DNA of 64,000 bases from Solea solea. Lineage: Eukaryota > Chordata > Actinopteri > Pleuronectiformes > Soleidae. The DNA lies in NCBI RefSeq assembly GCF_958295425.1, contig NC_081136.1, positions 18,978,890-19,042,889 of the forward strand. The letters run 5' to 3'. Position numbers and translations under genes: made by a program. Positions 42,110 to 53,252 of this stretch are shown here, in pieces; position 1 is the stretch's first letter, and each line of letters opens with the position of its first letter. A model generated the notes under the pieces. That model worked only from the letters and a program-made list of their open reading frames with translations. It did not search any database and was not told the origin of the DNA.

Positions 42110-42315
42110 CGCTACATGGGCTGAGGGCACAACTCTGGCACCGTTTTTGTGTTTTAGGGTCTTCTGACCCCAGTTGCCTGTCCTCACTGCCTTTTCTTTG
42201 TCTTTGAATGCCTTTCTTTGTAGGAGGCAAGCATAGCAGCTGGCACAGGTCTTCCTTGTGGCAGCGTTGCTTGCTCCATAATTGGGGCAGCTTCTGGTTT
42301 TGGGCTTTGTCATGA
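42110..42315 (-). pseudogene. Zinc-ribbon-like exon of an unknown fish family
   Basis: On the minus strand, bounded by CTCAAAG|T (acceptor) and GCG|GTAAGG (donor), the frame encodes M-T-K-P-K-T-R-S-C-P-N-Y-G-A-S-N-A-A-T, then C-A-S-C-Y-A-C-L-L-Q-R-K-A-F-K. The C-P-x2-G..C-x2-C layout is a zinc-ribbon or knuckle with one Cys replaced by Tyr/Gly (C-P-N-Y-G). A Lys-rich segment and G-A-R-V-V-P-S-A-H-V-A follow. No other exon was found next to it. Similar exons occur in multi-copy fish families of unknown role. Confidence 0.4.
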
Positions 42316-42887
42316 CTTTGAGAGCAAGATGAATGGAAAAGCAAATAAGAGTGTGACACATAAAAATAACTAAGTTGCAATTCAGTGCAAGGGCTGTCTA
42401 AATTCAGCTAACAAGCTCGATAGCACAAACCAATTTCCCATTGACCAGCACAATGTGCATAACATTGCATGCATGAGACGTTTAGAATGTTTTATACCTG
42501 TATGTAGCACAAAAGTTATATTGCTGCATATCTAATTATACAAAGTATATTCTTTTACAGTTTACATTTAAGGTACATATTCCAAAAATTCACTGTGTTT
42601 CTTACCTGCCTTCTACTGAAGTACCTGTGCTTCTCCGTTCCCGGCGCAAGTACAGTATAATTACCCGCGTTACCATTTACCGCGAACGAGAAGCAGTGAA
42701 TGACATCATTTCCTGTCGCTTGCATACTACAAAATTGTAGTATTTTTTAAATGGTACATTAAATAAAGTTGTATATATTTAATTAACAGTATACTGGTAG
42801 ATTTAAAGGGGTTAGAAACACATTTATGTGATCACATTTTAAATATCCAATTGTTAAATTGGTGAAAATTCATTTTGATCATACTGG

Positions 42888-42933
42888 CATACAGTTCCCC
42901 CACTTGGTGACATACAGTTCCCCCACTTGGTGA
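42888..42933. repeat. 23-bp perfect tandem duplication
   Basis: Two adjacent copies of a 23-bp unit beginning CATACAGTTCCCCC. Confidence 0.95.
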
Positions 42934-43174
42934 CTAAATTTATATGAATATAGTCACATAGCTGAATTCAATAGTTTTCTAAAACAGTTGGTCCCATGTA
43001 TGTAGCCTCTTCTGTTGCTGAATGACAAGCATTCCAATATGCACTGAGGTCAAGGTTCAGAGGTCAATATTTCACAGCAGGATCCACTTATAATCTTCAC
43101 ACTGACATATGTTACTCACCAGAACAAGGCCTTTTCATAATGTTAATGTTGTTAAAGACAAGAATAAAGTTTAA

Positions 43175-43795
43175 AGGCGACATAGAATGCTTGTATCACA
43201 CATATATGTTAGTTATGGAGGTCTACTTACATATATTAACTTGTTTTCATGGAGAAAATCCTCCTAATCGCTGCAAACGAGCCGATCAAAATATCTCCTC
43301 ACTGACGCTCTCGTCAGCCGCGCTTCAGACCAAAACCACACCCCCAGAACGTGGACTGTGTTGTGATTGGCCAGCCAACGAGAGCTTTCCCACTGTCCTG
43401 TGATTGGCCAGGTACCTGGAAGTGACGTAATAGATAGGCCAGCTCTCAGATACACAGCTCCCCCTCTGGCACGGTGGATGCTCTGCATCTCAGCAGCTAC
43501 AACGAGAGTAGTTCTTCTTCTTCTGCGGTTGAATGTACGCAACCGGATGTGCCCGAACTAGTGCCCGCACCAGGAGGCGCTACGGTGGTGAGAGGAGTGG
43601 TGAGGATTTCTGATGACGACATCAAATTAAGGAAGTGCCGATCCGCTTCGCAGAGCCCAGGAAAACAATACAACACTATTTTCTCAGCAGTGGCTGAACT
43701 GTTGTTCTGAAGCTTTAGGGTTTCATAAACGAGGTAATGACGCAGATACACACACACACGCAGCGTTAATTGGAGCTTCCGGTCTATGTGGCCTT
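43175..43795. mobile_element. TTAA-flanked MITE, copy 2
   Basis: TTAA at 43171-43174 precedes AGGCGACAT, and the right end ATGTGGCCT is followed by T and TTAA at 43796-43799. It contains the internal stretch of about 75 bp missing in copy 1, with CTGTGATTGGCCAGG and AAGTGACGTAATAG. It shares with copy 1 the segment coding M-D-A-L-H-L-S-S-Y-N-E (frame at 43474), which is not a recognised protein. Confidence 0.75.
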
Positions 43796-43944
43796 TTAAG
43801 ATTCACAGACTGGCCTGGCTTTGCCTGTGTCAAGTCTGTGTGGTTTAAACTGACATAAACTCTCACGTACGCGATCCTTTTGTTTCATTCACTGAACACA
43901 CTGTGCTTTGAAACACACTTTTGGTCTGCCGCTATTCAAACACG

Positions 43945-44064
43945 ATTCTCACTCACTCTCTCTCTCCTTCTCTCTCACTCACTCTCTCTTTCTTTCATTC
44001 ATGAATAAGAGTCTCCTCATAGGCGCCATCTTGCGTCAAACACACACACACACACACACACACA
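43945..44064. repeat. (CT)n and (CA)n microsatellites
   Basis: CTCACTCTCT-type sequence at about 43948-43995, and (CA)n at about 44040-44063. Confidence 0.9.
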
Positions 44065-44284
44065 TATGCATATTGGTGTTTATGTTGTATATAGCCTGTG
44101 TTGTTGTAGTTTAGCAAGTGATATTTGTTGATTCAACCAAAAGATTTTTGTTCAACATTAATGTTCACTTTCAGTGAACATGATTGTTTGATTAATTTTG
44201 TTGTTTGATTTAATAAATTGTTATTTTTATTAACCTGAAGGAATGCTCTGTGTCTTTTGTACATGAATACTGTGACACACGGTG

Positions 44285-44505
44285 GTTGAGAGGGTCTGTG
44301 CTCGGATTCATACCTCCAATACTGTTCAATTGGGATATCTTTGATATCATCGTCAATTACAGTGATTATTTAAGACTGATTTTAAAGGCATAGATTAATT
44401 GTCTTGTCCCTGTTTTCAGGGTGGTGCCCCGTTCTAGAATTAATTAACATTTAATTCATTTTTCAAAATATTAACTATTATTGCCACTATAGTTGATCCC
44501 CAACA
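44285..44505. repeat. Dispersed repeat, partner of 38432-38650
   Basis: Matches the 38.4 kb copy in order and direction, with an extra 60-70 bp in the middle (GGCATAGATTAATTGTC). It ends TAGTTGATCCCCAACA, like an LTR terminus. No coding content. Confidence 0.55.
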
Positions 44506-44779
44506 CCGTCATCGTCCCAATATTCAAATTCCCTACTCTCAGTCCCAGACTCTTGCCTTTCCTCCTTTCTCTCTGTTTCTGAACCCGCCTTCCTCCTCTC
44601 CTCCTTCGACTTCGACCCACAGTAGCTCAATTTCCACTGTTACCCTGTAGGTTATCGGCACCAATGGCGGTCGTCGTTAACCCAGGCCTCGACCGATCCG
44701 GTATGGAAGTCATAGGTTGAATTCGCATATTTGGTTTTGGCACAAGTTTTACACCGGATGCCTGTGCCCTCCGCATTGG

Positions 44780-45145
44780 CCTTGGTGAGACGCTGCAGTA
44801 GAACCTGGGAGCGGGCCCACCAGAACCTACTTCGGCAGTCCAAGTCCTACAAGGAAGCCGCAGATGGCAAGAGGACCCCTGCCCCACACTTTTGCAGTGG
44901 CCAAAGAGTTTGGTTATCCACCAGGAACCTGCCTCTCCGAGTGGAGTCTAAGAAGCTCGCTGCCAGGTTCGTCGGCCCATTTCCCATCGTCGTCCCACTG
45001 TCCAGCTCAAACTACCAAGGTCAATGCGGGTCCACGTCAGCCACGTAAAGCCCGTCAGAAGCAGTCCTCTCCTCCCTCTGGCCAAGACCCCCCCACCCAC
45101 CCGATTCATTGACAATGACCCGGTGTTCACCGTCAAAAAAACCCG
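44780..45145 (+). pseudogene. Ty3/gypsy integrase C-terminal fragment
   Basis: In broken frames the + strand encodes T-W-E-R-A-H-Q-N-L-L and G-Q-R-V-W-L-S-T-R-N-L-P-L-R-V-E-S-K-K-L, then R-F-V-G-P-F-P-I. After a frame change comes R-V-H-V-S-H-V-K-P-V. This is the end of the integrase in chromovirus-type gypsy elements. The chromodomain and LTR that should follow were not seen. Confidence 0.7.
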
Positions 45146-45499
45146 GAATTTCAGTGTTATCATACAATGCTCGCTTTTTCATGCAAGGAAAAGGAAGCAA
45201 AGAAAAAATCAGCATCCACTACACTTGCTGAAGGCAGTAAGCCTACTTTCTGATGGGTGGAGAGAGATGCAGATGGACGTCGCATCTTAAAAAGAAGCAG
45301 AAGTGGAGAGACACGGAAACGTGCATCGGCAACAGGTAGTTCATGTCTCGCAAGATAACTTGTCATTACCCTAATCAAATGAGTAATAACAAGTAACTGT
45401 GTCCATAGTATTTACATTTCAGCTAGTGTATACCCTGATGTCCACTAAACGGGGTGGGTTTTCCACTGTATGTTCATTTTCTTTCTATTTGTCTATGAT

Positions 45500-46080
45500 G
45501 CCAATCCATCCATCCATCTTCCACTGCTTATCCGGGGTCGGATCGGGGGGGCAGCAGCCTAAGCATGGAAGCCCAGACTTCTCTCTCCCCAGTCGCTTCA
45601 TCCAGCTCTGCCCGGGGGATCCCAAAGTGTTCCCAGGCCAGCTGAGAGACATAGTCTCTCCATCGTGTCCTGGGTCTTCTACTGGTGGGACGTGGTGGGA
45701 AGCGTCCGGGAGGCATCCTAACTAGATGTCCGAGCTACCTCATCTGGCTCCTCTCACCACGGAGGAGCAGCGGCTCTACTTCGAGCTCCTCCCTGATGAC
45801 CGAGCTTCTCAGATTATCTCTAAGGGAGAGCCCAGCCACCCTACAGAGAACGCTCATTTTGACTGCTTGTACCCACCAAACTGGACCCCCTCAACGCCCT
45901 GGCTGTGCCTAGAAATCCTGTCCATAAAAATTATGAGCAGAATCGGTGACAAAGGGCAGCTCTGGCGAAGTCCAACCCCCACTGGAAACGAGTCCAACTT
46001 ACTACCGGCAATGCGGACCAACCAGTCAGACCTATTCATTTTATTTTTCAACGCAGTTGACCTGACATACAATCTCACAA
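45500..46080 (-). mobile_element. Rex1/Babar-type LINE, 3' fragment with internal deletion
   Basis: On the minus strand, 46078-45900 encodes S-F-P-V-G-V-G-L-R-Q-S-C-P-L-S-P-I-L-L (RT block before the catalytic box). 45716-45528 encodes P-R-T-R-W-R-D-Y-V-S-Q-L-A-W-E and W-A-S-M-L-R-L-L-P-P-R, the family's C-terminal tail. The catalytic Y/F-A-D-D part between them is deleted. The 3' end is a (GGAT)n run, seen as ATCCATCCATCC at 45505, a hallmark of these LINEs. Confidence 0.85.
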
Positions 46081-46169
46081 GCCGTGCCCTACTCCAGGAA
46101 TGTCACTCCAAACACCAGCTTTGCAATGTCTGCAATTATGCAAAATTAAGAGAGTTTTATTATTAAAAT

Positions 46170-46540
46170 TTCAGTCTAGGGCTGCATGATATGGTTAAAA
46201 AAAATCATATAATTATTTTGACTGGGGTTCCCATGTAATTCACAATTAGTTGGATGATCATTTTCAAACACATTATTAAACACGTTTTGTGATATGTTTA
46301 GTACTAGATTTTTGAACTTTCCTTTTTATCAATCTTTCCAGTTTCTGTTGCCTCTAAGGAGGCCTCTGCTTCTTTGTAGTCTGCTGAGGAGGTTCCCACA
46401 GTGACCCAAGACACCTGTTGTCAATATGTATTTGGTAAGATGATACTTAATTGTAATTAAGTATTAATTATGCAAGTGCAATTAAGTTAGGACAAAGTGT
46501 GTCGGTATGTTTATTATTTAATGTTTATTTTATCTGTGTT
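46170..46540. other. AT-rich stretch with a transposon-like start
   Basis: CTAGGGCTGCATGATATGG at about 46178 resembles the beginning of fish hAT-type elements (GGGCTGCAYGATA). Nothing else was recognised. Confidence 0.35.
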
Positions 46541-46544
46541 TAAG

Positions 46545-46928
46545 ACACTGAGATGCAGAGCTTAAAGGACATTCTGACCACAGCGAATGTTCAGAATATG
46601 GAAGAGCAGCCTTCAAACTCCACATCATGGTGCTTGTGTCAGTCTGCTGCCCAAGATGAGTGGCGGAAAGAACGGTCCCATCACCTGAACTGTTTGCTGT
46701 CCTGCAATGAGGTCCCAAAAAGGAAGTGCTGTCACTGCACCTCCCTTGCCGTAATTCGCTGCAGAGACTGCATGCCAGAGGAGTGGCTGTGTATGGAATG
46801 TGACATACACATACATTCTAAAGTCACTCTCCATAACAGGGAGTCTTGTATTGATGGAATTTACAAGCCCATTGAGCCAACAGTGTGCTGCGTAGAAAAG
46901 GATGGCACATACTGTCTGGTCAATCAAG
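46545..46928 (+). pseudogene. Cys-rich exon, possibly of a KDZ/Zisupton-like transposase
   Basis: An exon with acceptor GTTTAAG at 46538-46544 and donor CAAG|GTATTC at 46929 encodes about 128 residues. These include K-R-K-C-C-H-C-T-S-L-A-V-I-R-C-R-D-C, then E-E-W-L-C-M-E-C-D-I-H-I-H-S and L-H-N-R-E-S. The spacing of Cys pairs and His resembles a B-box/CxC zinc-binding region as found at the N-terminus of KDZ-type transposases. The next exon is not seen: an L2-like LINE begins 70 bp after the donor. The family assignment is tentative. Confidence 0.4.
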
Positions 46929-46994
46929 GTATTCTTCTGATCCTTTTAGTGAAGTGTTTAAAGTTATGTCTGACCTTTTAGTTTAGATAATAAT

Positions 46995-49900
46995 TCCAAT
47001 TCAATTAAATTTTATTTGTATAGCGCCAAATCATAACATACATTATCTCAAGGCACGGTACATAGACAACATCAAGGAGAAAAAACTCCCTCTTAACAGG
47101 AAGAAATCTCTGACAGAACCAGGCTCAGAGATGTGCAGTCATCTGCCTCGACCGGTTGGGGTGAAAGGAAAATGGGGGACAGCAGAGACATGGGGGACAG
47201 AAAGGGGGGAGAGAAAGGACAAGAGGGAGATGAGGTAGAGACAGAAGAGATAGAGAGACCAGGAGCAGATACACAACAACTGTATCAAGTTACAAGTTTA
47301 TACAGTCAATGATATCGACTTTTAATTATAGCACAATAATAATGGTGATGATATGTATAATATGGGTAGCCTCGAAAACTGGATCTTGATCCTGCAACCT
47401 GCTAGATGAGAATACAGAGAGAGAGAGAATGAATGTGCGTGCACCATAGGAAAATCCCCCAGCAGTCTAGGTCTATAGCAGCATAACTAAGAGATGGTTC
47501 AGGTTTTCCTGAACCAGCTCTAACTATAAGCTTTATCAAAAAGGAAAGTTTTAAGTCTAACTTTAAATACAGAGAGAGGCTCCGCCTTCCGAACTGTCAT
47601 TGGAAGCTGGTTCCACAGGAGAGGAGCCTGGTAACTGATCGCTCTGCCTCCCATTCTGCTCTTACAGATTCTGGGAACCACAAGTAAACCTGTATTTTGT
47701 GACCTAAGTGTTCTGTTAGGGTGATAAGGTAAGACTAGGTCTTTCAGGTATGAAGGGGCCTGACCATTAAGTGCTTTGTACGTGAGGAGGAGGATTTTAA
47801 ATTGAATTCTAAACTGTACGGGGAGCCAGTGTAGAGAAGCTAACACTGGAGTTATATGGTCTCACTTTCTACTTCCTGTCAGAACTCGTGCTGCAGCATT
47901 TTGAATTAACTGAAAGGTTCTAACAGACTTGATGGAACATCCTGATAATAAGTAGTTACAGTAATCTAATCTAGATGTAACAAAAGCATGAACTAGTTTT
48001 TCAGCGTCCTGTAAAGACAGAATGTTTCTAATTTTCATAATGTTACACAGGTGGAAGAAGGCTGTTCTGGAAATTAGTTTTATGTGTGAATCAAATGACA
48101 TTTCCTGGTCAAAAGTAACTCCAAGGTTCCTCACAGTGGAACTGGAAGCCAGGGTGATGTCATCTAAAGTGACAATGTGATCAGAAAGTTTTTCTCTGAG
48201 GTGTTTAGGGCCGAGTATAATGACCTGAGTTTTTTCTGAGTTTAAAAGTAGAAAGTTACAGGTCATCCAGGACTTAATGTGGTTCAGTGGAGCTGTGGCT
48301 CTGTGTCAGCCTGGCTACAGTGCTGAAAATAAATCTATGATTATTCTTATTTTCTTCAATTAAAGAAGAATAATAGGCAGCTCTAGCTTTGTGTAGGGCT
48401 TTTTTGTAAGAAACAAATTCCTCTAGGTTATTGGAACGCCATTTTCTTTCTAATCTACGTAACGTCTGTTTAAGAGCACGAGTATTGGAGTTAAACCATG
48501 GTGCTCGTCTCATCTGATTCACCACTTTCCTTTTCAGAGGGGCAACACAATCTAATCTAGTACGCAGTGAGGCTGCTGTACTATCAACAAGGTTATGAGG
48601 GTGGGAGTAAGATCACAAAAGGTACCTTCAGATGTACTGTCATATGGCATCGAGTTAAATAAAGGTTGCACTGTCTCTTTGAATGTATTAATATTATTAT
48701 CAGACAGGCACCGGCTGTAGCTGTATTTCTTATTTATGTTATTGTAGTTCATTATTGTACAATTAAATGTGAGTACATTAATGATCAGTAAGGAGAGGGT
48801 TTTGAGGAACTATGTTTAAGTTATCAATATCAATACCATAAGTTAAAACAAGATCGAGGGTGTGATTAAGGCGATGAGTTGGTTTATTAACGTGTTGAAT
48901 AAAACCAATTGATTCCAACAGCGAGTTAAATGCGCAGCTAAGACTATCACGGTCAACATCTACATGGATGTTGAAATCCCCTTCAATTATGATTGTATCT
49001 GTCTTAAGCACTAACTCAGATAAGAACTCAGAGAACTCTGATAGGAACTCTGAATAAGGTGCAGGTGGACGATAAACTGTGACTATCATAATTGGTTTCT
49101 GTGATTTCCAACTAGGATGAGCTAGATTAAGAATAAGGCTTTCAAACGATGAATATCCTGGTTTGCGCTTGGGATTGATTAATAATCTAGTATTAAAAAT
49201 GGCTGCTACACCTCCTCGGCCTGAGCTTCTCGGAATATGGGTATTAGCTTGAGTGGGTGGAGTTGACTCATTTACACAGAATAAATCAATACAATTGTCA
49301 GAAATTAGATCATTTATTAAAACAGATTTTGACGAGAGAGACCTTATATTTAATAGTGGTATTATTTGACTCTATTTTATTGTTGGTATTAATCTTTATT
49401 AAGTTAGAATGTCTAACTCCTCTTCTGTTTGTTATTGATTTATTTACTTTATTAGGTCGAGGGGCAGACACAGTCTCTATGGGGTTTTTAATTGGTGACT
49501 GCTCGAAGAGAAGCATGAAAGACTGCATGAAAGACTGCAACTCTGTGTCCTTGTCTCAACTCTGGATTGACATGGGTTTCTAATAAAATGTCCAAAGCTG
49601 CTAGATAAGAGAGCTGCTCCATCCAAAGTGGGATGGACGCCGTCTCTCCTCATGAGACCAGGTTTCCCCCAGAAGTTTTGTCAGTTATCTAAAAACCCAA
49701 TGTTGTTTTCTGGACACCCCCTCGACAGCCAGCGAGGTGACGATCATGTATGACGACATGCGGCTATACATGATCACTGGTTACATTGGGCAAAGGACCA
49801 GAGAAGATTACGTTGTCAGACATAGATTGTTCGTACCTACACACAGACTCAACATTAACTTTTGTGACCTCAATTGGCGTAATTAGGTGTCATTACTGCT

Positions 49901-50092
49901 GACGTGAATAATAACTTTACTGAATTTACGGTTATCTGTAGCCAGCAGTTTCAGCAGCGGGTGAAAGTATTAGTCTTAGCACTAGTATTAGTAATAAAAC
50001 GAGTGTTTGTTCAGTTAATCGATCGTTCTAGTAGATAGAAAACCACAGAGAGCGCAGGAGACACTCAGCGTAACACCAGTGGAAGCACAGGA
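46995..50092 (-). mobile_element. L2/CR1-type LINE, RT core deleted
   Basis: The 3' end is at 46995 (AATTCAATTAAATTTTATTT read on +). Going 5' on the minus strand: RT C-terminal domain (47520-47846, L-H-W-L-P-V-Q-F-R-I-Q-F-K) and the preceding part (47862-48266, N-L-G-V-T-F-D..S-R-L-D-Y-C-N). Next is the linker before the RT fingers (48274-48525), abutting it directly, so the palm is missing. Then the endonuclease (48778-49240, G-D-F-N-I-H-V-D) and ORF1-like sequence (about 49640-49870). The 5' portion is split by the hAT element at 50101-51604. Confidence 0.85.
49640..49870 (-). pseudogene. ORF1 esterase-like remnant of the L2-type LINE
   Basis: Broken minus-strand frames encode S-G-P-L-P-N-V-T-S-D and, nearer the 3' side, a block like D-G-V-H-P-T-L-D-G-A-A-L-L-S. 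The latter is the catalytic D-x2-H block of the SGNH esterase domain found in ORF1 of fish CR1/L2 LINEs; here the first residues are mutated. Several stops interrupt it. Confidence 0.5.
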
Positions 50093-50100
50093 AGTGACAC

Positions 50101-51604
50101 CAGGGCCGGTTCTAGGCAGGCATATATGAAGGGGCAGTCAGAAATGTGAAGGGGGCATCATGTGTACACATCATGCTCCGGCACTTTTTTTTTCTGTGCT
50201 CATAGTAACGATGCTTTCTTCATTGAAAGGGATCTATGTGTCCAACCCCAACCTGAAGAAGTGGATTGCACTTTGTCAGGCCTCTACCTTCAGACCTGTC
50301 CAACTTGGGTGTCCCACCTGAAGACTAAGCTCCTGCTGGTATAGCTCTTAAGGTCACTGAGGCACGCAAACCCACTGACCACAATAAGGTGGCAATCCCT
50401 CAGGGGGGGGAAACTGAAAAATAAATAAAAAATAAATGAATAAAATAAAATAAAATAAAACATCCTTCATCAGTCCCACAGAGCCCCAACTCATTTACAC
50501 AGAGAAACTTAACAGCACTGCCCACTCTGCTTTTGTGCTGAGTCCATACAGTTGAAGCATGCACATGGTTGTGGCTGGACACATGCCTCTGTAGCCCCTT
50601 GTCTCGATCAAGTGCTGCTTTCCAGTTGTTAAAACCAGTTAAGGTAAAAACAACATCCCTCTCATTAACAGCGCTGCCATATTTGCGACAGGGGAAACAA
50701 AAGCAGGCGTCTTGCACCACAGAATACTCTAGCCATGGTCGTGTGTGGTACCAGGCAGGATTAAATGATCTCAATGTTGTACCAAATGCACACTTTGGGT
50801 AGCTACCCAGTATTGGCTGAGATGGTGAATTGCCATTTAAGTCATTGGGTAGCTAAGCAGGCTGCTTTGGGGGAGCACTTGTTGGGAGGATGGAGGGAGC
50901 TGGTGCAGGAGAAGCAGTGATTACTGATGCTAAAGGTGCAGTATTGCTAGCTGCTGTCTGTCTCTGATGTACTAGCTTCATTGCAAATACTACATGCAGG
51001 AGCAGCACTACACTTTTTAAAAGCTCTGAAAAACGGATGCATTACACAGCATTAACTTTCTCTTTGTGAGCTGCTGGAAGCTGGAGCAGAAAATAAGTAA
51101 GCTGGCTTTGTTAAAAAAACAAAACAGAACTACAGCCTGGGGCGGGGCTTTACGTAGGGGTCTGTCAGACACAGGTCACTTGTCTTCAGTTTGTCACATG
51201 CAGTGGACATGGGCACTCATCTCTGTGCTTGTAACGCTGCTCCTTCAAAGTCTAACCCACTCTGTGGCCGTGCTGAAACCTGACACAAACTGTCAGGCTA
51301 TGTCTTGGCTCATTTGCATACTGTGGCATGTGTGCGTGTGTGTGTCTGTGCTGCGCAGCCTGTGAATACAAGCACAGCGGAGGGACAGAGAGATGAGAGG
51401 GAAGCCGACACTGTGTCGTGTGTGTCCCTTTTTTTCGGCGGATTTTTCCGCTACTGCAGATTATTTAGTCAACTTGTAATGTATATTAATTTTGTGAGTA
51501 TTTTAAAGTGTGCTTTCTCAACTTCCAACATTTCGATTTGAGGGGGCAAGACATTTATTTAAGGGGGCTCTGCCCCCTCTTGCCCCTGCATAGAGCCGGC
51601 CTCG
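50101..51604 (-). mobile_element. hAT transposon, deleted, with perfect 8-bp target duplication
   Basis: AGTGACAC lies at 50093-50100 and again at 51605-51612. The element starts CAGGGCCGGTTCTAGGC and its right end, reverse-complemented, is CGAGGCCGGCTCTATGC: imperfect inverted ends. Eight-bp duplication with CAGGG-type ends is diagnostic for hAT. It carries a transposase N-terminal relic on the minus strand (50400-50830). The G-rich AAGGGGGC / GCCCCCT strings near both ends are typical of this family. At 1504 bp, most of the transposase is missing. Confidence 0.88.
50400..50830 (-). pseudogene. TTF-type zinc-finger part of a hAT transposase
   Basis: The minus strand encodes F-N-P-A-W-Y and P-W-L-E-Y-S-V-V-Q-D-A-C-F-C-F-P-C-R-K, then F-N-N-W-K-A-A-L-D-R-D-K-G-L. 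H-x4-H-V-H residues follow. This is the TTF domain of hAT transposases and ZMYM1-like proteins, which binds DNA at the transposon ends. It ends at a TA-rich run near 50410; the RNase H-like catalytic domain and dimerisation region are absent. Confidence 0.75.
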
Positions 51605-51612
51605 AGTGACAC

Positions 51613-51893
51613 AATACGTTACCGCCCCCGTCAGACTCGACATCCAAGGAGCAAGGAGGGAGGCAACTGTTGAGGTTAAATATGCTTATATAGCTGACTG
51701 ATTACCTGATTCTGTCCAGCTGTCTGATCACTGGCTGAGCCACTCCTCCCTCTCCTTCAGCAGCTGCCACTCTTACCACACCCCACTGCCACAGAAAGTT
51801 TTTCTCTGAGGTGTTTAGGGCTGAGTATGATGACCTCAGTTTTTTCTGAGTTTAAAAGTAGAAAGTTACAGATCATCCAGGACTTAATCTGAG
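51613..51893 (-). mobile_element. Continuation of the LINE region beyond the hAT insert
   Basis: Host sequence resumes after the duplicated AGTGACAC. At 51796-51893 there is a second copy of the segment at 48186-48279 (AAAGTTTTTCTCTGAGGTGT..CATCCAGGACTTAAT), same orientation, so a rearranged or second L2-type fragment lies here. Confidence 0.7.
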
Positions 51894-52129
51894 ACATTCC
51901 TGCTCATGCTACACAGGAGAACAAACACGCACACACATGTCAAATTTATTAACGTTTGAAATACTTATCTCTGTCATCAAGAATCCATCATGGGAGTCAC
52001 GTGACGCGATGCGAGGAGAAGCCACGGAGTAGGGAGCTCCGCACAGCATTGCTATTTTATCCTTTAAAATATTTACACCAGAGATATTATAGTCTAGTAT
52101 GCTTGTTTTTAACTGAAGGGGTGCAGAAA

Positions 52130-52911
52130 ATGTCGAAACTGACCAAGTCTTCGGCCTGTGGAGATATTAAAAGACATCTACGGTCGCACGGGGCCGCAGC
52201 AACAAGCTAACGACATAGCTCAGGATATCAGTAACATTTACTCAACAATGTCAAAGATTTCTAGGGGAGCTGGCAGAAATACGTCGCACCACTGCAGCGG
52301 TAGAGGCTAAACTCTCAACATTAATCACGAGGTTGGATGACGTGGAGAAGCGAGTGGAGCACTTGGAAATGACAGAGAAGGATTGGCAAGCTAACCCACC
52401 GGCTAGCAAGACGGATGTCGGACAGATATGGGACAAATTAGAAGACATGGAAAATCGCTCGAGACGCAACAATGTTCGCTTCGTCGGCTTTCCGGAGGGC
52501 AGAGAGGGAGGAGATGCAGTGAGATTTTTGGAGGAGCTGTTGCCAAATTTGCTGGATATAGAGATTGAACAGGCTCACCGGGTCGCTAGCCAGCGTCCCA
52601 CGCTAGGTGATAGACCCAGACCAATGCTGGCAAGGTTTTTGAGATTGTCAGACCGGGATGCGGTGTTGCGAGCAGCGAGAAACAAAGGCAAGCTGAGCTG
52701 GGGAAACTCTACTGTTATGCTTTTCCCCGACTACTCCAGAGCCACCCAGATGAAGCGCGACAAATTCAGGGAGTGTAAGAAAAAACTACATGAGCTGGGG
52801 GTGAGTTTCAGGATGCTATTCCCGGCTAAGCTGAGAATCAAGACCAGCCAGGGTGAGAAGGCGTTTGACTGTCCCCGGAAAGCCAAGGCTTTCATAGACG
52901 CTATGCAGTGA
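52130..52911 (+). pseudogene. L1 ORF1 (RNA-binding protein), one frameshift
   Basis: Starts at ATG 52130 (M-S-K-L-T-K-S) and is interrupted by TAA at 52208-52210. It continues in another frame from before 52333 with a coiled coil (V-E-K-R-V-E-H-L-E). The RRM follows, marked by E-N-R-S-R-R-N-N-V-R-F-V-G-F-P-E-G, and the C-terminal domain ends in F-D-C-P-R-K-A-K-A-F. Trimeric ORF1p coats the element RNA. The 192 codons from 52333 to 52911 are intact. Confidence 0.8.
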
Positions 52912-53252
52912 GTACTGATCGGTTGAGTTGTTTACATTCTCGTCCTATGCACCCAAACGTTATTTTATAGACACTGGTGGAGTCTCTTTCGCATGGTAGC
53001 AGTGCCTGAGGGATCACAGCGAGTGGAGCCTCGCGGACCTGACACAGACCGTTGGACCTTCGTTGGAGGGTCTTCTGTGGGGGGTGAATTGTGCAGAGTT
53101 CAAGTTTAGCTGCGCACTTTTTTATTTTGTTAGTTTTATGGGGATGTTCGGGTTTAGTTGCCACCACCACCACCACCATGTAAAGGTACTGTTTTTGTTA
53201 AATGGTTATGTGTTATTAATGTGTATGCAGGCATGTCTCCACAAATAGATTT

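Noticed and set aside
43474..43710. Frame shared with 27573-27758 as a possible conserved protein
   Set aside because: It lies inside the two MITE copies; similarity reflects the shared repeat and the reading frame differs by indels near its end.
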